A stretch of 64,000 bases of DNA, taken from positions 13,193,500-13,257,499 of the forward strand of contig NC_081141.1 in NCBI RefSeq assembly GCF_958295425.1. Reading direction: 5' to 3'. The stretch's first letter is position 1. Every line of letters starts with the position of its first letter. Positions 44,620-56,690 of this stretch are shown here, piece by piece. The DNA is from Solea solea. Taxonomy: Eukaryota; Chordata; Actinopteri; Pleuronectiformes; Soleidae. The position numbers and the translations under genes are program-made. The notes under the pieces are model-generated. The model did not search any database, was not told where the DNA came from, and worked only from the letters and a program-made list of their open reading frames with translations.

Positions 44620-45460
44620 TTGTGACCAAAATTATCACGGTTATCAATATTATCACGGTATTGTTAGATGTGTTCAAAATGTTCCAAAAGTACTGAACAC
44701 ACACACTGAAATCTTTTAACCAAGTTTTATTTAAAAAAATATATTTTATATTATATGATGATGATGATTATTATTATTAATTATCATCTGACTGACACGC
44801 ACGCACACACACACACACACAGGTCCTCACTCTGTGTCGGATAATAATTAAGTAGCAGCAGTTGTACACAGCATAAAAATCGGATAAAAAAAACACAGAA
44901 ACAAACGCATTTTGCTCTGCTACGGTACGTATCGTCTGCACACTACTCACTTTCGCTGATAGCGCCAAATAACATGTATTTTTACAGGAGTAACGTTAGG
45001 TAACACTTAACGTTTCCCACTATTCCGAAATCCCGTTTTTGTTGACTTACTCGCTGAAAAGTTGTGGGTGGTGGTCACGGAGCTGGCTCATCAAATTGGA
45101 AGTGTTACCCCCCCTTCGCGGAGATTTATTTTTTGCATTTTCTGCACAAGGGTTGATTGTCTTCAATTATTGTCAACATCCTTAAAAAATACAAAATATG
45201 CCCAGACTTCTGATCTTGTTTTTTTTTACGGGGGGGAAATTTCTGGAGCGCAGGTGGCTTCAGCCGTGTTGTCGCTGGACAGACAGTGGAAACTGCACAT
45301 GCGTGCCCTGCTGCTGCTTCTCCAGGAAATGAGCAGTATCACTGTGAGTTTTTCGGTAATCAATCACGGTTTTAACGATAATTAAAATTTGAAACGGTAG
45401 TACTAACCGTCGGGAATTTTACCGCGGTTTATCGTCATACCGGTAATCGTTACATCCCTA
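44620..45460. mobile_element. hAT-type non-autonomous element, one end missing
   Basis: The right end 'cggtaatcgttacatcccta' (45441-45460), preceded by 'accgcggtttatcgtcat', is a hallmark of a widespread fish hAT family that begins TAGGGATGTAACG. The left part has 'attatcacggttatcaata', but no matching terminal repeat. A CA tract lies at about 44796-44820. Confidence 0.65.
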
Positions 45461-45571
45461 GCAGTGAATAAACTTTTTTTCCTTGATTCTTTGGTTCAAG
45501 GTGAACGTCTTCATAAGAAGAATCTATGTGCAGTTGTGTAAACTTGTGTAACTAAACATGTTCTGCAAACA

Positions 45572-45589
45572 CCCCCCCCCCCCCCCCCC
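45572..45589. repeat. Poly-C tract
   Basis: An 18-base C homopolymer. Confidence 0.9.
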
Positions 45590-46564
45590 GCTAGTTCCTT
45601 CCTCCTATATCGTACTCCTACGTATTTCTAACATCACAGGAAAAAAACGGCAACATGACAAATTTAAAGAGACAACAGCGAGAACTCTGACTCACCCCAA
45701 ATGTCATCATGCTATACAAATAATCCTCCAGAAATAAGTATGTATTAATTACAGCTGTTTTCATTCAGATGCAAATCTAAACAAATGTAGAGAAAAGCGT
45801 GGCATTCGAAGATTCACAGGCTTTCTGGTCACCTCCTCCTGACTCCCACTGAAATTACAGCCTGATTTGCTTGTCCTTGTATTTAAATTTGAATGTAATA
45901 GTGTGTAGGGTTTTGAAGTGCTTTAAAAATAGCCTTAGCCGTTACACACGCATGCAACTGCCCATGCAAGATTTTGAATTCCTCCCAGGAACATGGAGAA
46001 CATGACACAATTTTATTTCAGCTGTAATGATTTTGTTATACCTTTTGCACCCTTCAAGCAAGCACATGTCATATAACTCCTATTAAAGCACTTTTACTTA
46101 AAATTATTGCCGCTTTTTTTTTTTTTTTTTTTTTTACTTCAAACAATGACAACAGAACAAACACAATTAAATACATAGAATTCTTACATGCGCGGACTGC
46201 TCCACATGAGTAACTGGAACACAACTCTGTGATGCTTCTGTTAAATTCAAGTTACTTCTGCAGAGGAGGTGCACCTCATAAAGATTTTTGTGGTTTTATT
46301 TTTATCTTGGTTCATTGTTGCTGACTTACTTTTTTTCAGTTCTGACTTTGACAGAGGCCATTCTCTGGAGTTTGCATTGTGCGTAGGTGTGAACGGTTGA
46401 TGAATGCCTCAGTATGTTGGACAGGCTGCTGACCTGTGCTGCACCCAGCCGCTCTCCAAGTGTCGGCTGAGATTCTCCAGCTCCCTCATGATCCCCAGTG
46501 GTTGAATGCAGATAATGGATTTGCCTTTATGCTTTCAAGTCAGTCATATCATTAATGATGATGT

Positions 46565-47520
46565 GCTGGTGAAGGTTCTCAGTCATCCAGGTCATAATCT
46601 TCTTCAGCAGTTAGCTGTTGAATACATTTCACTTCTAATCCAAGAGGATTCTTCTGCAGTGCAATGTAGTGAGGATTGTCCTGACCTCTACATTGGTGAA
46701 ACCAAACAGCCTCTGCATAAATGTGCATGTCACAGCACAGAAGAGCCAGTTCATCAAGACTCAGCTGTCCACCTACATCTGAAGGACAGGGGACATTCTT
46801 TTGAGGATGAGAATGTTTTCATTATGGCCCGGGATTACAGATGGTTTGAAAGAGGAGTGAAGGAAGCCATCTTTATTTACCTCAAAACCATCACTCAACA
46901 GAGCAGGTGGACTAAGGGGCCGTCCACACGGAACCAGGTTTATGTGCATACTGTTTTTATGCTGGAGAGGCGTCCCCTATACGCCATCCACGCAGAGATG
47001 GCGTATAGTACTTCCAGACTGGGAAAATCTAAAAATGCCGGCATGTGTTTCCGTGTAGACAGTGAATATGCTACTCTAGGAAAACGATGACGTCATATTC
47101 CCACCTCTCTCTTGAGCTGTCATTTATTGTCTTGTATATTAAATGTTGCCGTCTTTAGGGGGATGTGTCCTAAGAAACCAACTATCAGCCACCTAAAATG
47201 CTGTGCTGAGCTCTCTTCCAAAAAGAATCAACAAGCAAACACACAACAACAACAACAACAACAACAACAACAGTGAAGTCCAACAGCCACGCAAATTCCA
47301 GACTCTGCCCCTCAGGTGACCCCCTAATGACCCGTTCACACCTTGTCTTAGGTGAAACCAACAACCTGAAACTGGGAGAGGTGAACGATCAGTGTCAGAG
47401 GTTAAATACCTGGTTCTTCCCACTAGTTAGTCAGAACTGAAGAAGCCTCTTGGATGACAGGTGAACCGTATTCAACTCAACTCAAGCAAGTCCAGCCACC
47501 CACAGCTAACTTCTAGTAGT
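46565..47520 (+). mobile_element. Penelope-like retroelement remnant with GIY-YIG endonuclease, MITE nested
   Basis: The frame at 46674-46915 reads DCPDLYIGETKQPLHKCACH, then HLHLKDRGHSFEDENVFIMA and DYRWFERGVKEAIF, typical of the GIY-YIG endonuclease of fish Penelope-like elements. Upstream 'gtgaaggttctcagtcatcc' and downstream 'ctgaagaagcctcttggatg' are flanks also known from such elements. A MITE-like insert (46917-47100, starting 'ggggccgtccacacgg') interrupts the frame. No reverse transcriptase remains, so the copy is dead. Confidence 0.75.
47244..47272. repeat. (CAA)n microsatellite
   Basis: About nine CAA units within the Penelope remnant. Confidence 0.9.
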
Positions 47521-49090
47521 GTTATAGTTAGTTAATAATGTGAAATTGTGCTGTGGGGTCCATTACATTTTACAGATTTACACATGAATTATTCTACAAA
47601 GGATAGTAAGACTATTCAATTGTTATTGTTGGTTGATTGTTCGGGGTGGGCGTCGTTTGACGGAACAATTCAATGTACAATAATATCTTTGTTTTGCTTT
47701 CAGCTTTGTTTCTTTCTCTCCCTTGAAATGTGCTGTTCAGTTTAAGATTAATTATAACACAAAACAAACAGTTTTAATGCGGTTTCACATGCCATGTTTT
47801 TTGACATTTGGGTTTAGGAACAAACACGTCTGTTCATAAACCACAGAAACACAGTCTCAGTGGTTAATAGCAGTTGTTTTTTTTCTCCGTCTTTTAATCT
47901 AAATCTCCTTTAGCTTCACACCCACTCACACACTGCCTGCAGGAAACCACGAGGAAACCAGAAATGATGAAAGGCAGCGGTTGAATTTAACTGCCACTCT
48001 GTTGGAGGATTAAACTGTATGAAATGCTTCAAGTCTGACTTGAACTAAAATCTCTGTGAGCTGTTTAGACTCCTGTGATGTGGAGGAAGCTTCTCCTTGA
48101 CAGAAATGTCCAACAGAGGCTTTGTGCATGAATTGTTTAATGTGCTGCAGATGTGCATCAGTCTAGTATTGTGACCTCTCACACAGAGCAGAGGTCTCCC
48201 GGGAAAAACCCTGTTTATAGATTTATACAAGAGTTAAAAGCTTTATAGCTCACAGCACATGTAACAATAGATTCCCTTCCTGACACCTGAACAGATCAAA
48301 TTCTACATTACCGTTAAATGCTGCCTCTTGATGTCTGAAACATTGGATATATTGTTAAGAGAAACGGGCATTAACACTTTTGCTTTTGGAAAACTCAATA
48401 TCTTTTAATTTATGAAATAAAAACATGCCACGGAAAGCTGGTTATATCAATTCTAGTTGGATTTCGCTTTCACTTTTGTCTGCCGTTTATTGGGGAAAAA
48501 ATCCATTTTGTAGCAATTTCACCTCAAATGCCCGCCTCTCGGATACCCCCCCACATATATTGCTATCATTATTAGCAATTTCATCAAATTTAGAGTCAAG
48601 TCTTCTCTTGGAGGCAACTATCAATCGCTCCGATGTGTTGTACATCTCTTTCAAACGTAATTATTGAAACACTTGCCTCTCTGACACGTCTCACCGATTT
48701 ACTGAAAGCAAGTAAAAATTTCTGCTCTGCCTTGTCAGTGTGGATTTCTGTGATTAATATTTGTTATTAATTACCTGTATAGATGAAAGTACATTATATG
48801 ATTATATATATAATGTGTAACACTATTTAATTACCGATTTATATAATAAAAACAACTGTATGGGTTAAGTCCTGATGCACTGGTGTGTTATCGGGCAGAC
48901 AAGGCGATGCAGTTGATGAACATCTAACGACACTGACACTCAGGAAAGTGTTTGGACATTTTGCATGCTTGTATGACAGCATAGCTGTTTCTTGCTATAT
49001 GTGGACAATGCGAAATGCAAAGCTGCATGTTCAGCCTCACCTGAGAAGAATTCAAATGACCTGTCATTTTCTCTATTATGTGTTCATTAT
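47521..49090. other. Intergenic, no recognised gene
   Basis: AT-rich; no conserved coding segment or named repeat could be recognised. Confidence 0.45.
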
Positions 49091-49104
49091 TAAATCCCTT
49101 ATAT

Positions 49105-49975
49105 CAGGGGTGTCAAACTCAAATACAGAGTGGGCCAAAATTTAAAACTGAACAAAGCCGCGGGCCAAGGTTGAACAAATTAACCTTTTAAGAGCAATAA
49201 CAAGTTTTGCATTGAATATTGAACAAGCAAGGCTTATATAACTTTATAGTGACATGCAAAATCGAGTTTCAAATAATAATAATAATAATAAAATATCAAT
49301 GGCATATCAAATAAAATTTAAATAAAAATTGAATGCACCCTAAAACAGGATAAGCGGTAGATAATGGATGGATAAAAATTGAATGCCTCTTTTCTATTTG
49401 CAGCCTTCTGAGGTAAATATCAAAACAAACTTTTTCCACAGGCTAATAATAAATTTGAAAATAAAATAACAAGAATGAATCAAACATTCAAGCCTTGAAG
49501 TGCATTAATAAAACGTAAATTATTGCTCAGTTTGCTACACTGATTTGTTTTAACACTGAATATGGAACAAGCAACGCTTATATAACTTAATAGTGCAAAA
49601 TCAACTTTCAAAAAACAAACGAAAAAGTTCTGTTTTCTCCCTTCCTTTTCGCCATTTTTGGTAGTGGTAACACAGTGACACTGACAGTTGTAGTATGAGG
49701 CCGCAGCACGTCTGGGAGAGAGGCACGGGGAGGCAGGGTGAGCCGGCCGGCTTTCAGCCGAAGCGTTGCGCAAGAACACGGATCGCTACTGACACAGAGG
49801 AGAGAGCATGGCTGGCGCGCCAAAACAACAGCAGAGCATTATGGGATTTGTAGTATTAGCGGTGAATGCGGTGCCGCTGTATAATACTGGCGGGCCAACT
49901 CTAATGTTAATTTGATATTGCCTCAAGGGCCAAATGAAATTACACGGCGGGCCAAATTTGAGTTTGACACCCATG
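49105..49975. mobile_element. 871-bp hAT MITE with perfect 8-bp target duplication
   Basis: The ends are caggggtgtcaaactcaaa and, in reverse complement, catgggtgtcaaactcaaa. The 8-bp direct repeat ccttatat flanks it at 49097-49104 and 49976-49983. Inside, a roughly 60-bp unit around 'gaacaagcaaggcttatata' (about 49217) recurs imperfectly at about 49566. No transposase frame is present. A fragment at 49343-49375 matches the end of the SINE-like family ('ggataagcggtagataatgg'). Confidence 0.92.
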
Positions 49976-50129
49976 CCTTATATGCTTAAAAAAATAAATA
50001 AAAGGTAGGATGCTATATAAATAAGCTCGATATGCGATATAAATAAGATAAGCTGCAATGATACGCTGTGGCTGGTGTTTTTGTGGTATAATAAGTCAAA
50101 ATAGCAGTGATTCAGACAGATTCATCTGA

Positions 50130-50530
50130 ACAACCTAGGGCCCCTTACGCCATACTGTAAAAGTTCACAAAGTCACAAACCTGGGAGTCAAACTTAGCAG
50201 TGACCTTAAATCTGATTAAAAAAAAAGTCAGTGCAGTGACAAAAAGGAGTTTTTGTCAGCTTTGTCAGCTTGCGAAGGTCAGATCAATTTTATCACGTGA
50301 TGATCTTGAAAAGGTGGTTCATGCTTTTATTTCCACTCACCTAGAGTATAGCAATGTCCTTTATATGGGGGCAAATCAGGCAATAATTAATCGCCTCCTA
50401 CTCACTCAGACTCAGAGGCATTAACACATTACACTAATTCCGTCTTCCCTGCACTGGCTCCCTGTGTGCTGCCGGATTAAAATGATTTTATTTGCTTTTA
50501 AATGCTTTCATAATGACTGAAGCCTGTTTT
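50130..50530 (+). mobile_element. LINE fragment (post-RT region)
   Basis: Reads LGVKLSSDLKSD, then LAKVRSILSRDDLEKVVHAF and ISTHLEYSNVLYMGANQAII, followed in another frame by SSLHWLPVCCRIKMILFAFK. The layout matches the L2/Rex-type region seen at 19567-20157, but it is a different subfamily. Frameshifted and truncated. Confidence 0.78.
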
Positions 50531-51410
50531 GCTTGTGAAGTGTAACAGATTGTGGCGTCTCTGTGGATCATCTAAAAGAGTTAGGAATCTCTCCATTATA
50601 GTTTGGCAAACTAGGGGGCCCCAAGCAGCACATAGGGCCCCCACAAAGCTAGAAACAGCCCTGTATGACAGTATCAGGATGTGATTATGAACAATAATCT
50701 TCCTGACTGTACTTCCGCTAAAACTTCTTACAGAATGTACAAAAGCAATGTTTCCATGGTCTACAGAAAAGTCAAATAGCAAACATGGGTTACTTCAAAC
50801 AAAATCAAATACAAGGGATTCACCTTTGCCAACATTTTCACCTGTTTGGCTGCGAAAAAAAGCCAATCTCTCACTTCATTGCTCTAAATTGAGCATTTGT
50901 ATTCAAATACTGACTACAATCTATAATGAAATGCAAGAAGTCAGTGGAGATGTTCACAGCAGGTTATTGTCTAATTTAAGGAATAATGTAACTAATGAAC
51001 TCTAATGAGCAAAGTTGCAGAAATTCAATACTTAGATTTCAAAGAGTGTTGTGTTGTGGAGTAACAGCAGCACTCTTTGCTGAAAAAGGGTCTGTCACAC
51101 GGGAGCTGGCTTCGTCTACTGTATGAGCAGGTTACTATCCATTCAGATGTGAAATAATTTACAACCAACCAAAACGTAGCCCAGAGACCATCAGATACAA
51201 CATACAACAAATTCCTCCTGACCACATAAATCAAATATGTTAGTGAAAATATTAAGGATCATTACACAGTTACCAAACAACACGCTGCCAGCACAGCTGC
51301 CAGGAGCAATATGGGTTAAATGTCCAAGGACACATCGGCATGTAGACTAGCAGAGCCGAGAATCAAACCCAAAACCATCAAGTTGGAAGACAAGCCTTGA
51401 GCTACCTTCT
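50531..51410. other. Intergenic, no recognised gene
   Basis: Nothing recognised; a poly-C run near 51411-51423 marks the edge of the next repeat. Confidence 0.45.
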
Positions 51411-51417
51411 CCCCCCC

Positions 51418-51660
51418 CCCCCCAAAAAATGGAACACCCTGGTCAGGTCGCCATTCCATCACAGGGCCACATAGAGACAAACAATCATCCTCTCTCAAAT
51501 GTCCAATTTGCCTAATCCCCAAATCTGCAAATCTGTTCTCCGGGGAGAACATGCAAACTCCATGCAAAAAGACACTTGTTCTGACCAGGTCACAAACCTG
51601 GGTCGTCTTGCTGCAAAAGGCAAGAGTGCTAACCACTACATCATCAATGTGGCCCACCAA
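51418..51660 (-). mobile_element. SINE-like repeat, head and middle
   Basis: Carries 'acaccctggtcaggtcgcc', 'ccatcacagggccacatag', 'gggagaacatgcaaactcc', and the head 'gcaagagtgctaaccactac'. The tail end is missing. Confidence 0.8.
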
Positions 51661-52370
51661 TCATCATACTGTCCTTAAGTATGTACATGTACTAAAAACA
51701 ATTTGGGGTCAAGAAGGGACTTAAATGGGTTACAGGTATTTGTTCTCTCTCTGTGAAACTACACTTACACCTGCACTCCAGTGAGTCCAGAAAGTTGCAT
51801 CTTGAAAAGTAAAAACTGACAAACAAACAAACAAACAAAGAAAGTTTGTGGTGTATCAATCATTCCAACAAATCTTTGAGGTTTTCTCCATCAACCCTTC
51901 AGAATGAGACATGCTATACATTATAGAGAAAGAGAATCAGATGGCAGGATGCAGAGCCACATTTCCATATACATGAATATCAATGTCAATATCAGTATTA
52001 TTCAGCTGAGCACATACTGTACATAGACAAGGCAGGAATAAAGTGAGAAGAGGGAATAAACAAATAGCTTACATCCATCCTTTTCTTAAGTCTCCTGATT
52101 TTATCCGATGTGAACCTGTTTCACCCTACTGAAAGTTGACGTGCCTCTGTTACAGATACATTAATGTGCAGTTAGACTGTCTTTGTGTGAACAACTATTA
52201 CACTGAACATATCTACTGGTTCACACAAGCCAAAGGCTTCATACTTCCTCACAAGAAAAGGAGGATAAATCGGCCAGTGTCTCTATACAACCACAACACT
52301 GGTTCTGACACTGTCCACCCACCACCATACACACTCTGGTTTCCAAGACTTCAGAGGACGTTACATTGAC
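51661..52370. other. Intergenic, no recognised gene
   Basis: Short (AAAC)n tract near 51822-51842; nothing else recognised. Confidence 0.45.
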
Positions 52371-52374
52371 TATA

Positions 52375-52620
52375 TTTCCTGGAGACTTACTCTAACCTTA
52401 ACCATAACTACTTCTGACCTAACCCTAGCTAACTCAAAACTAACCTAACCTCACCCTAACCATAATACTATTAAAAAGTAATCATTTACATTATGGGGAC
52501 TTGATTTTTGTCCCCATAAGGAAGACAAGTCCCCCATAATGTGACTGTGTAAACAGATTGAGGTCCCCACAACATGAGTAATACCTGGAACACTACACAC
52601 ACTATTCATAACTATAACAA
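52375..52620. repeat. Second copy of the CCTAA/GGGGAC repeat
   Basis: Contains CTAACC-like units, then ttatggggacttgatttttg followed by tccccataa (self-complementary), 'ccataatgtgactgtgtaaa' and 'gaggtccccacaacatgagt'. Same module order as 1-190. A CA tract follows at 52739-52758. Confidence 0.75.
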
Positions 52621-54490
52621 TAACCAGTTAATGCCTAACCCTAACCTAATCACAATTCAAGTATAAACTGAACCAACTGAATCTCAGAAAGAAGGTTCTG
52701 CCAGAAGAGCTCCCTATAGACAGGGAACAAATACAAGCACACACACACACACACACACCCACACGATGAAAATATAAAAGCCCTTTGACCTGAAAGTAAT
52801 CTGCTTGATGAGTGCCCCCTCGGTCTCCAGCAACAAAACATGAAAAATAATTATACACTGCATGTAAACATTACCATCCTTGGTACACAACCATCTTCTA
52901 TATCAATGCACAAAGTATACCTGCAGGGTAAAAAGTTGAGATATAACTCGTATGTGTCCCAACAGTCGAGGCTGCATCCTCCAAGTATGCATTTGTCATC
53001 CCGATGTTGTCAAAATGCGTCACAGCACCGCGTCGTGGGCTGTCCCAATTGTCACATGAATTGCCGGCTCTGTTTTTTGTAACAACACGACTTGTAACAA
53101 CGGGTTTGGTGGAGCCTGGAGATAAACACAAATGCAAACAACGGATATATAAATAAACTCTAAAATGATAACAATACAAAAATATAGCCTTTTTATCATT
53201 CCATATTGACAGGGACTTACTAAGTCATTTCAACTCATTCTTCATATTATTTTTAACAGGGTGTACCTCTTAAGAATTGGCATTTGTGGATTAAAATTTT
53301 GCAAGAAGAAGCTTAACCAGGTTTATTTGACCTAGTTAAGCTAAGTAGAGGACGCAGCCTCGACTATTGGGACACAGCTTTTGTTAACCACTGTGTTTGT
53401 GCCTCAGTAACTTTAGGTTCTTCTCTTCATTACTCACCCTTGACTTTTCGGCTATGAAATTTAGAAAGTAATCTTAAGGGTGTGACTCTCATGGGTCAAT
53501 GAGAAGCAAACGTTTAATTTTGGGTGCATTAAATTGCACCTGGTGACGGTTAAGGAATTAATGAATCATAAAAACACCAATGATGGGGCTTGAAGCTTGG
53601 TTCTTGCTGAAATCAGTACTTTGCTGTTTGGATGAAATAAAGAAGTCCCTGTAGCAGCAGAGGTAGAGACTGTATGTTCTACAGGGCTGATGAGCTGAAG
53701 CCCATTTCCTGACAACCCCCCCCCCATAGCCTCAAGACGCAGGTGAAAAATATTCACAATATGTTTTTTTATGTATGTTTTTGAGGATTCAGTTCTTCAT
53801 TGATTCATTGCTTTTAAGTACTTAATGCCTACAGACATGGCACAGCTCTTCAAGCTTGTTTTTGTGTAAGCTTCTGCCTTCTGTTTTTCTTTCAAATCGA
53901 TGTGGTGGAGTGGCGGAGCAGACTACAGAAACATATAAATCATCGAGCAAAACCATGAACAAATCAACTAACCTTTTCATTGTAGTGCAAGAGCCAATAC
54001 ACACATCGCAAATCAGAGGAGAACCACCCGCAGGACAACAGACGCTGCACGATGCAAACAGAGTTTACTGGAGAAGGCAGGCAGAGGATAACAGTTAAAA
54101 AAATAAAGCAGGGGAGCGGTCCTACCAGACAGAGGCACAGAACCAACAGGCAAACATATACAAAAACCATAAGGGCAGGCACAGGTCAAAAATCCACAAG
54201 ATACAGAGTTTCATGAAACAGGCGGGATACAAAGAAGGAAGGAGGACAAACTATGATCTGGCAAAGAACAGGACGAACTGGACAACATTTATTTGACCTT
54301 GTCGAACCTGAAAATGATCTGTTGTGAATAATTTATAATAACTATGCAAATCGTATTTCTGGTTTGTAACTTTTGGTTATGAAATTAAAAGATTTAAAGG
54401 AAATTATTTTACTTGTCCACAGTGCTGCATCTATGCATCTCCATTTCCTCCAGCCAGTATTAATTTCAATGACGGAATCTATGATGACAA
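52621..54490. other. Intergenic, no recognised gene
   Basis: CA microsatellite at 52739-52758. 52965-53060 and 53280-53400 share 'gacgcagcctcgactattggg'-like sequence in inverted arrangement ('caacagtcgaggctgcatcc'), suggesting a diverged MITE. No coding segment recognised. Confidence 0.45.
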
Positions 54491-54536
54491 ATGTTCATCA
54501 GTGACCCTTTTTCACCAATGACGATGATCACTGATG

Positions 54537-55167
54537 TTTTTCCACTGGACGCGGAACGGCCGCGAAACGGCCGCGGCGCGGTTCTGCTTCGTCCTCTCCC
54601 AAACGTCAATCCCCACCGGGCGCGTTACGGCAGCAGCGGCGCGGAGCCTTGGGAGCCAGCGGTATTCACAGAAGATCGCGCGATAATCTCGAACGGACAC
54701 GAGATCCCGCGATAGACTGTGTGTATAAAGGAAACAACAACACAGCTTCTTTCATTTCTCCACTTCCATAATCAGTCTCTCGTCGTCCATTGTCTCCGAG
54801 ACCCTCGGATCAAATGACTGTTGACCTGGGAGCACCGGTTATGACGTAACGTTGAGGTGAAGTTGTGACCTGCGTATTGTGTTTTATTTTGAAAGGGGGG
54901 CGGAAGTGTTTTACTTTGATACTGTGTCGGACTTCCCGTCTTGTGCGATCTGCTTCGTTGAAATTTACGAGGTTCAGCAGCGGCAACGGAAAAAATAGAA
55001 CTGATTCCTATCGATAGCGCTGCGGCGCGGCGAGCCGCTTCTGGGCCGCTGCTGATCCGCGCCGCAGCGCGGCCGGTGGGAATGCTCACATTGATTAGAA
55101 TGGAAGCGATTTGCAACGGCTACCGGGCCGCTGCCGTTCCGCGGCCGTTCCGCGTCCAGTGGAAATC
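54537..55167. mobile_element. CpG-rich inverted-repeat DNA element
   Basis: Both ends read tttccactggacgcggaacg followed by gccgcg in inverted orientation (54539-54564 and about 55140-55165), with further similarity beyond. Inside are a perfect 14-bp GC hairpin (55017-55030 with 55057-55070) and a TATAAAGG sequence at 54724-54731. No transposase frame. The target duplication was not resolved. Confidence 0.82.
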
Positions 55168-55628
55168 CAGGGTAAGTAGATTAAAATAAAGTTGATATGT
55201 TGACACAGTTGAAAATGATGAACTGGAAAGAGAACCACTCAGAAGAGAACAATAATAAGAAGAGATCCAATCAGACTACTGTCTTTGTGAGGTACAGAGG
55301 TTGGGTCGATCTACCCAGATGTCAACACGGAGGAGGACACATGAGGAGAGTGGCAGAAATGGCGGAAGTTAAGTAGTAAGGAAGAATGAGAAGAGACGAC
55401 ATATGGTCAAATTTCACATATGATGTTACCTGAGAGAACATGATTCGGCATAATTTAGCTGTCACTAAAATACAGTTCAAACTGTTATTTTTGTTATTAT
55501 TATATTATTAGCAGCATTGGGTTTTTTTTTCACTCATCTAACAAAAACAAAAACTGTATTTGATTTTTTTGATTGTTAATTTTCATATCAAAACTGTGTT
55601 GTAAATTTCAACCTTAATGATAATATAT
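55168..55628. other. Intergenic, no recognised gene
   Basis: Nothing recognised. Confidence 0.45.
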
Positions 55629-55632
55629 TTAA

Positions 55633-56246
55633 AGGTGACATCGAATGCTTGTATCACACATATATGTTAGTTATGGAGGTCTACTTACATATATTAACTT
55701 GTTTTCATGGTTATAAACCTCCTAATCGCTGCGAACAAGCCGATCAAAAATATCTCCTCACTGACGCTCTCGTCAGCCGCGCTGTTTCAGACCAAAACCA
55801 CACCCCCAGAACGTGGACTGTGTTGTGATTGGCCAGCCAACGAGTCCTGTGATTGGCCAGGTACCTGGAAGTGACGTAATTGGTAGGCCAGCTCTCAGAT
55901 ACACAGCTCCCCCTCTGGCACGGTGGATGCTCTGCATCTCAGCAGCTACAACGAGAGTAGTTCTTCTTCTTCTGCGGTTGAATGTACGCAACCGGATGTG
56001 CCCGGATTAGTGCTGCACCAGGAGGCGCTACAGGGGTGAGAGGAGTGGTGAGGATTTCTAATGACATCATCAGCATAGGGAAGTGCCGATCCGCCGATTC
56101 GCAGAGCCCAGGAAAACAATACAACACTATTTCCTCAGCAGTGGCTGAACTGTTTATTCTGAAACTTTAGGGTTTCATAAATGAGGTAATGACGCAGATA
56201 CACACACAAACGCAGCGTTAATTGGAGTTTCCGGTCTATGTCGCCT
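55633..56246. mobile_element. 614-bp Kolobok-like MITE flanked by TTAA
   Basis: The left end is aggtgacatcgaatg after TTAA (55629-55632). The right end is catagaccgg in reverse-complement sense, reading atgtcgcct before TTAA (56247-56250). The ends match 10/12. The TTAA target and AGGKGACAT-type ends fit Kolobok-type elements. No transposase frame. Confidence 0.72.
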
Positions 56247-56250
56247 TTAA

Positions 56251-56690
56251 AGTCTGAGTGTCATCCTCAACAGCACGCGCTCTCTCTCTCTCTCTCTCTC
56301 TTTCACATCCCATATCAATAATGTTACTTCCACCTCTGAAATATCAACCATCTCCGCCCCTCTCTCACTCCTCACACCAGTCCTGCTCCACAGCTTTGTC
56401 ACTTCACGTTTGGATTACTGTAACTCACTTCTGTCTGGTCTCCCTCTCAAAAAACCCTCCATAAACTTCAACTGGTTCAGAACTCAGCCGCTCGTATAAT
56501 TTCACAACGCCCTCCTTCCATCACATCACATCCGTCCTACAGCAGCTCCACTGGCTCGACACACAACGCATCAGTTACAAAATTACCTCACCTTCCTTCC
56601 CTCCCTCCCAAATGTCAAATCCAAGTTAAAATCTCACCTCTTCAGAATAGCATACTCCCATTCACCACACAGCACTGTTCAATGTAATGT
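56251..56690 (+). mobile_element. LINE fragment abutting the Kolobok-like MITE
   Basis: Begins 'agtctgagtgtcatcctcaa', equivalent to the LGVILDS region of the LINE at 19430-20660. It continues through an expanded (CT)n tract (56280-56303) to 'cttcaactggttcagaactc' and 'agcagctccactggctcg', i.e. LQLVQNS...LHWL. Many stops and frameshifts. Confidence 0.72.

Noticed and set aside
46506..47090. 194-codon frame as a host gene
   Set aside because: The recognisable part is Penelope GIY-YIG endonuclease and the C-terminal part is read through a nested MITE.
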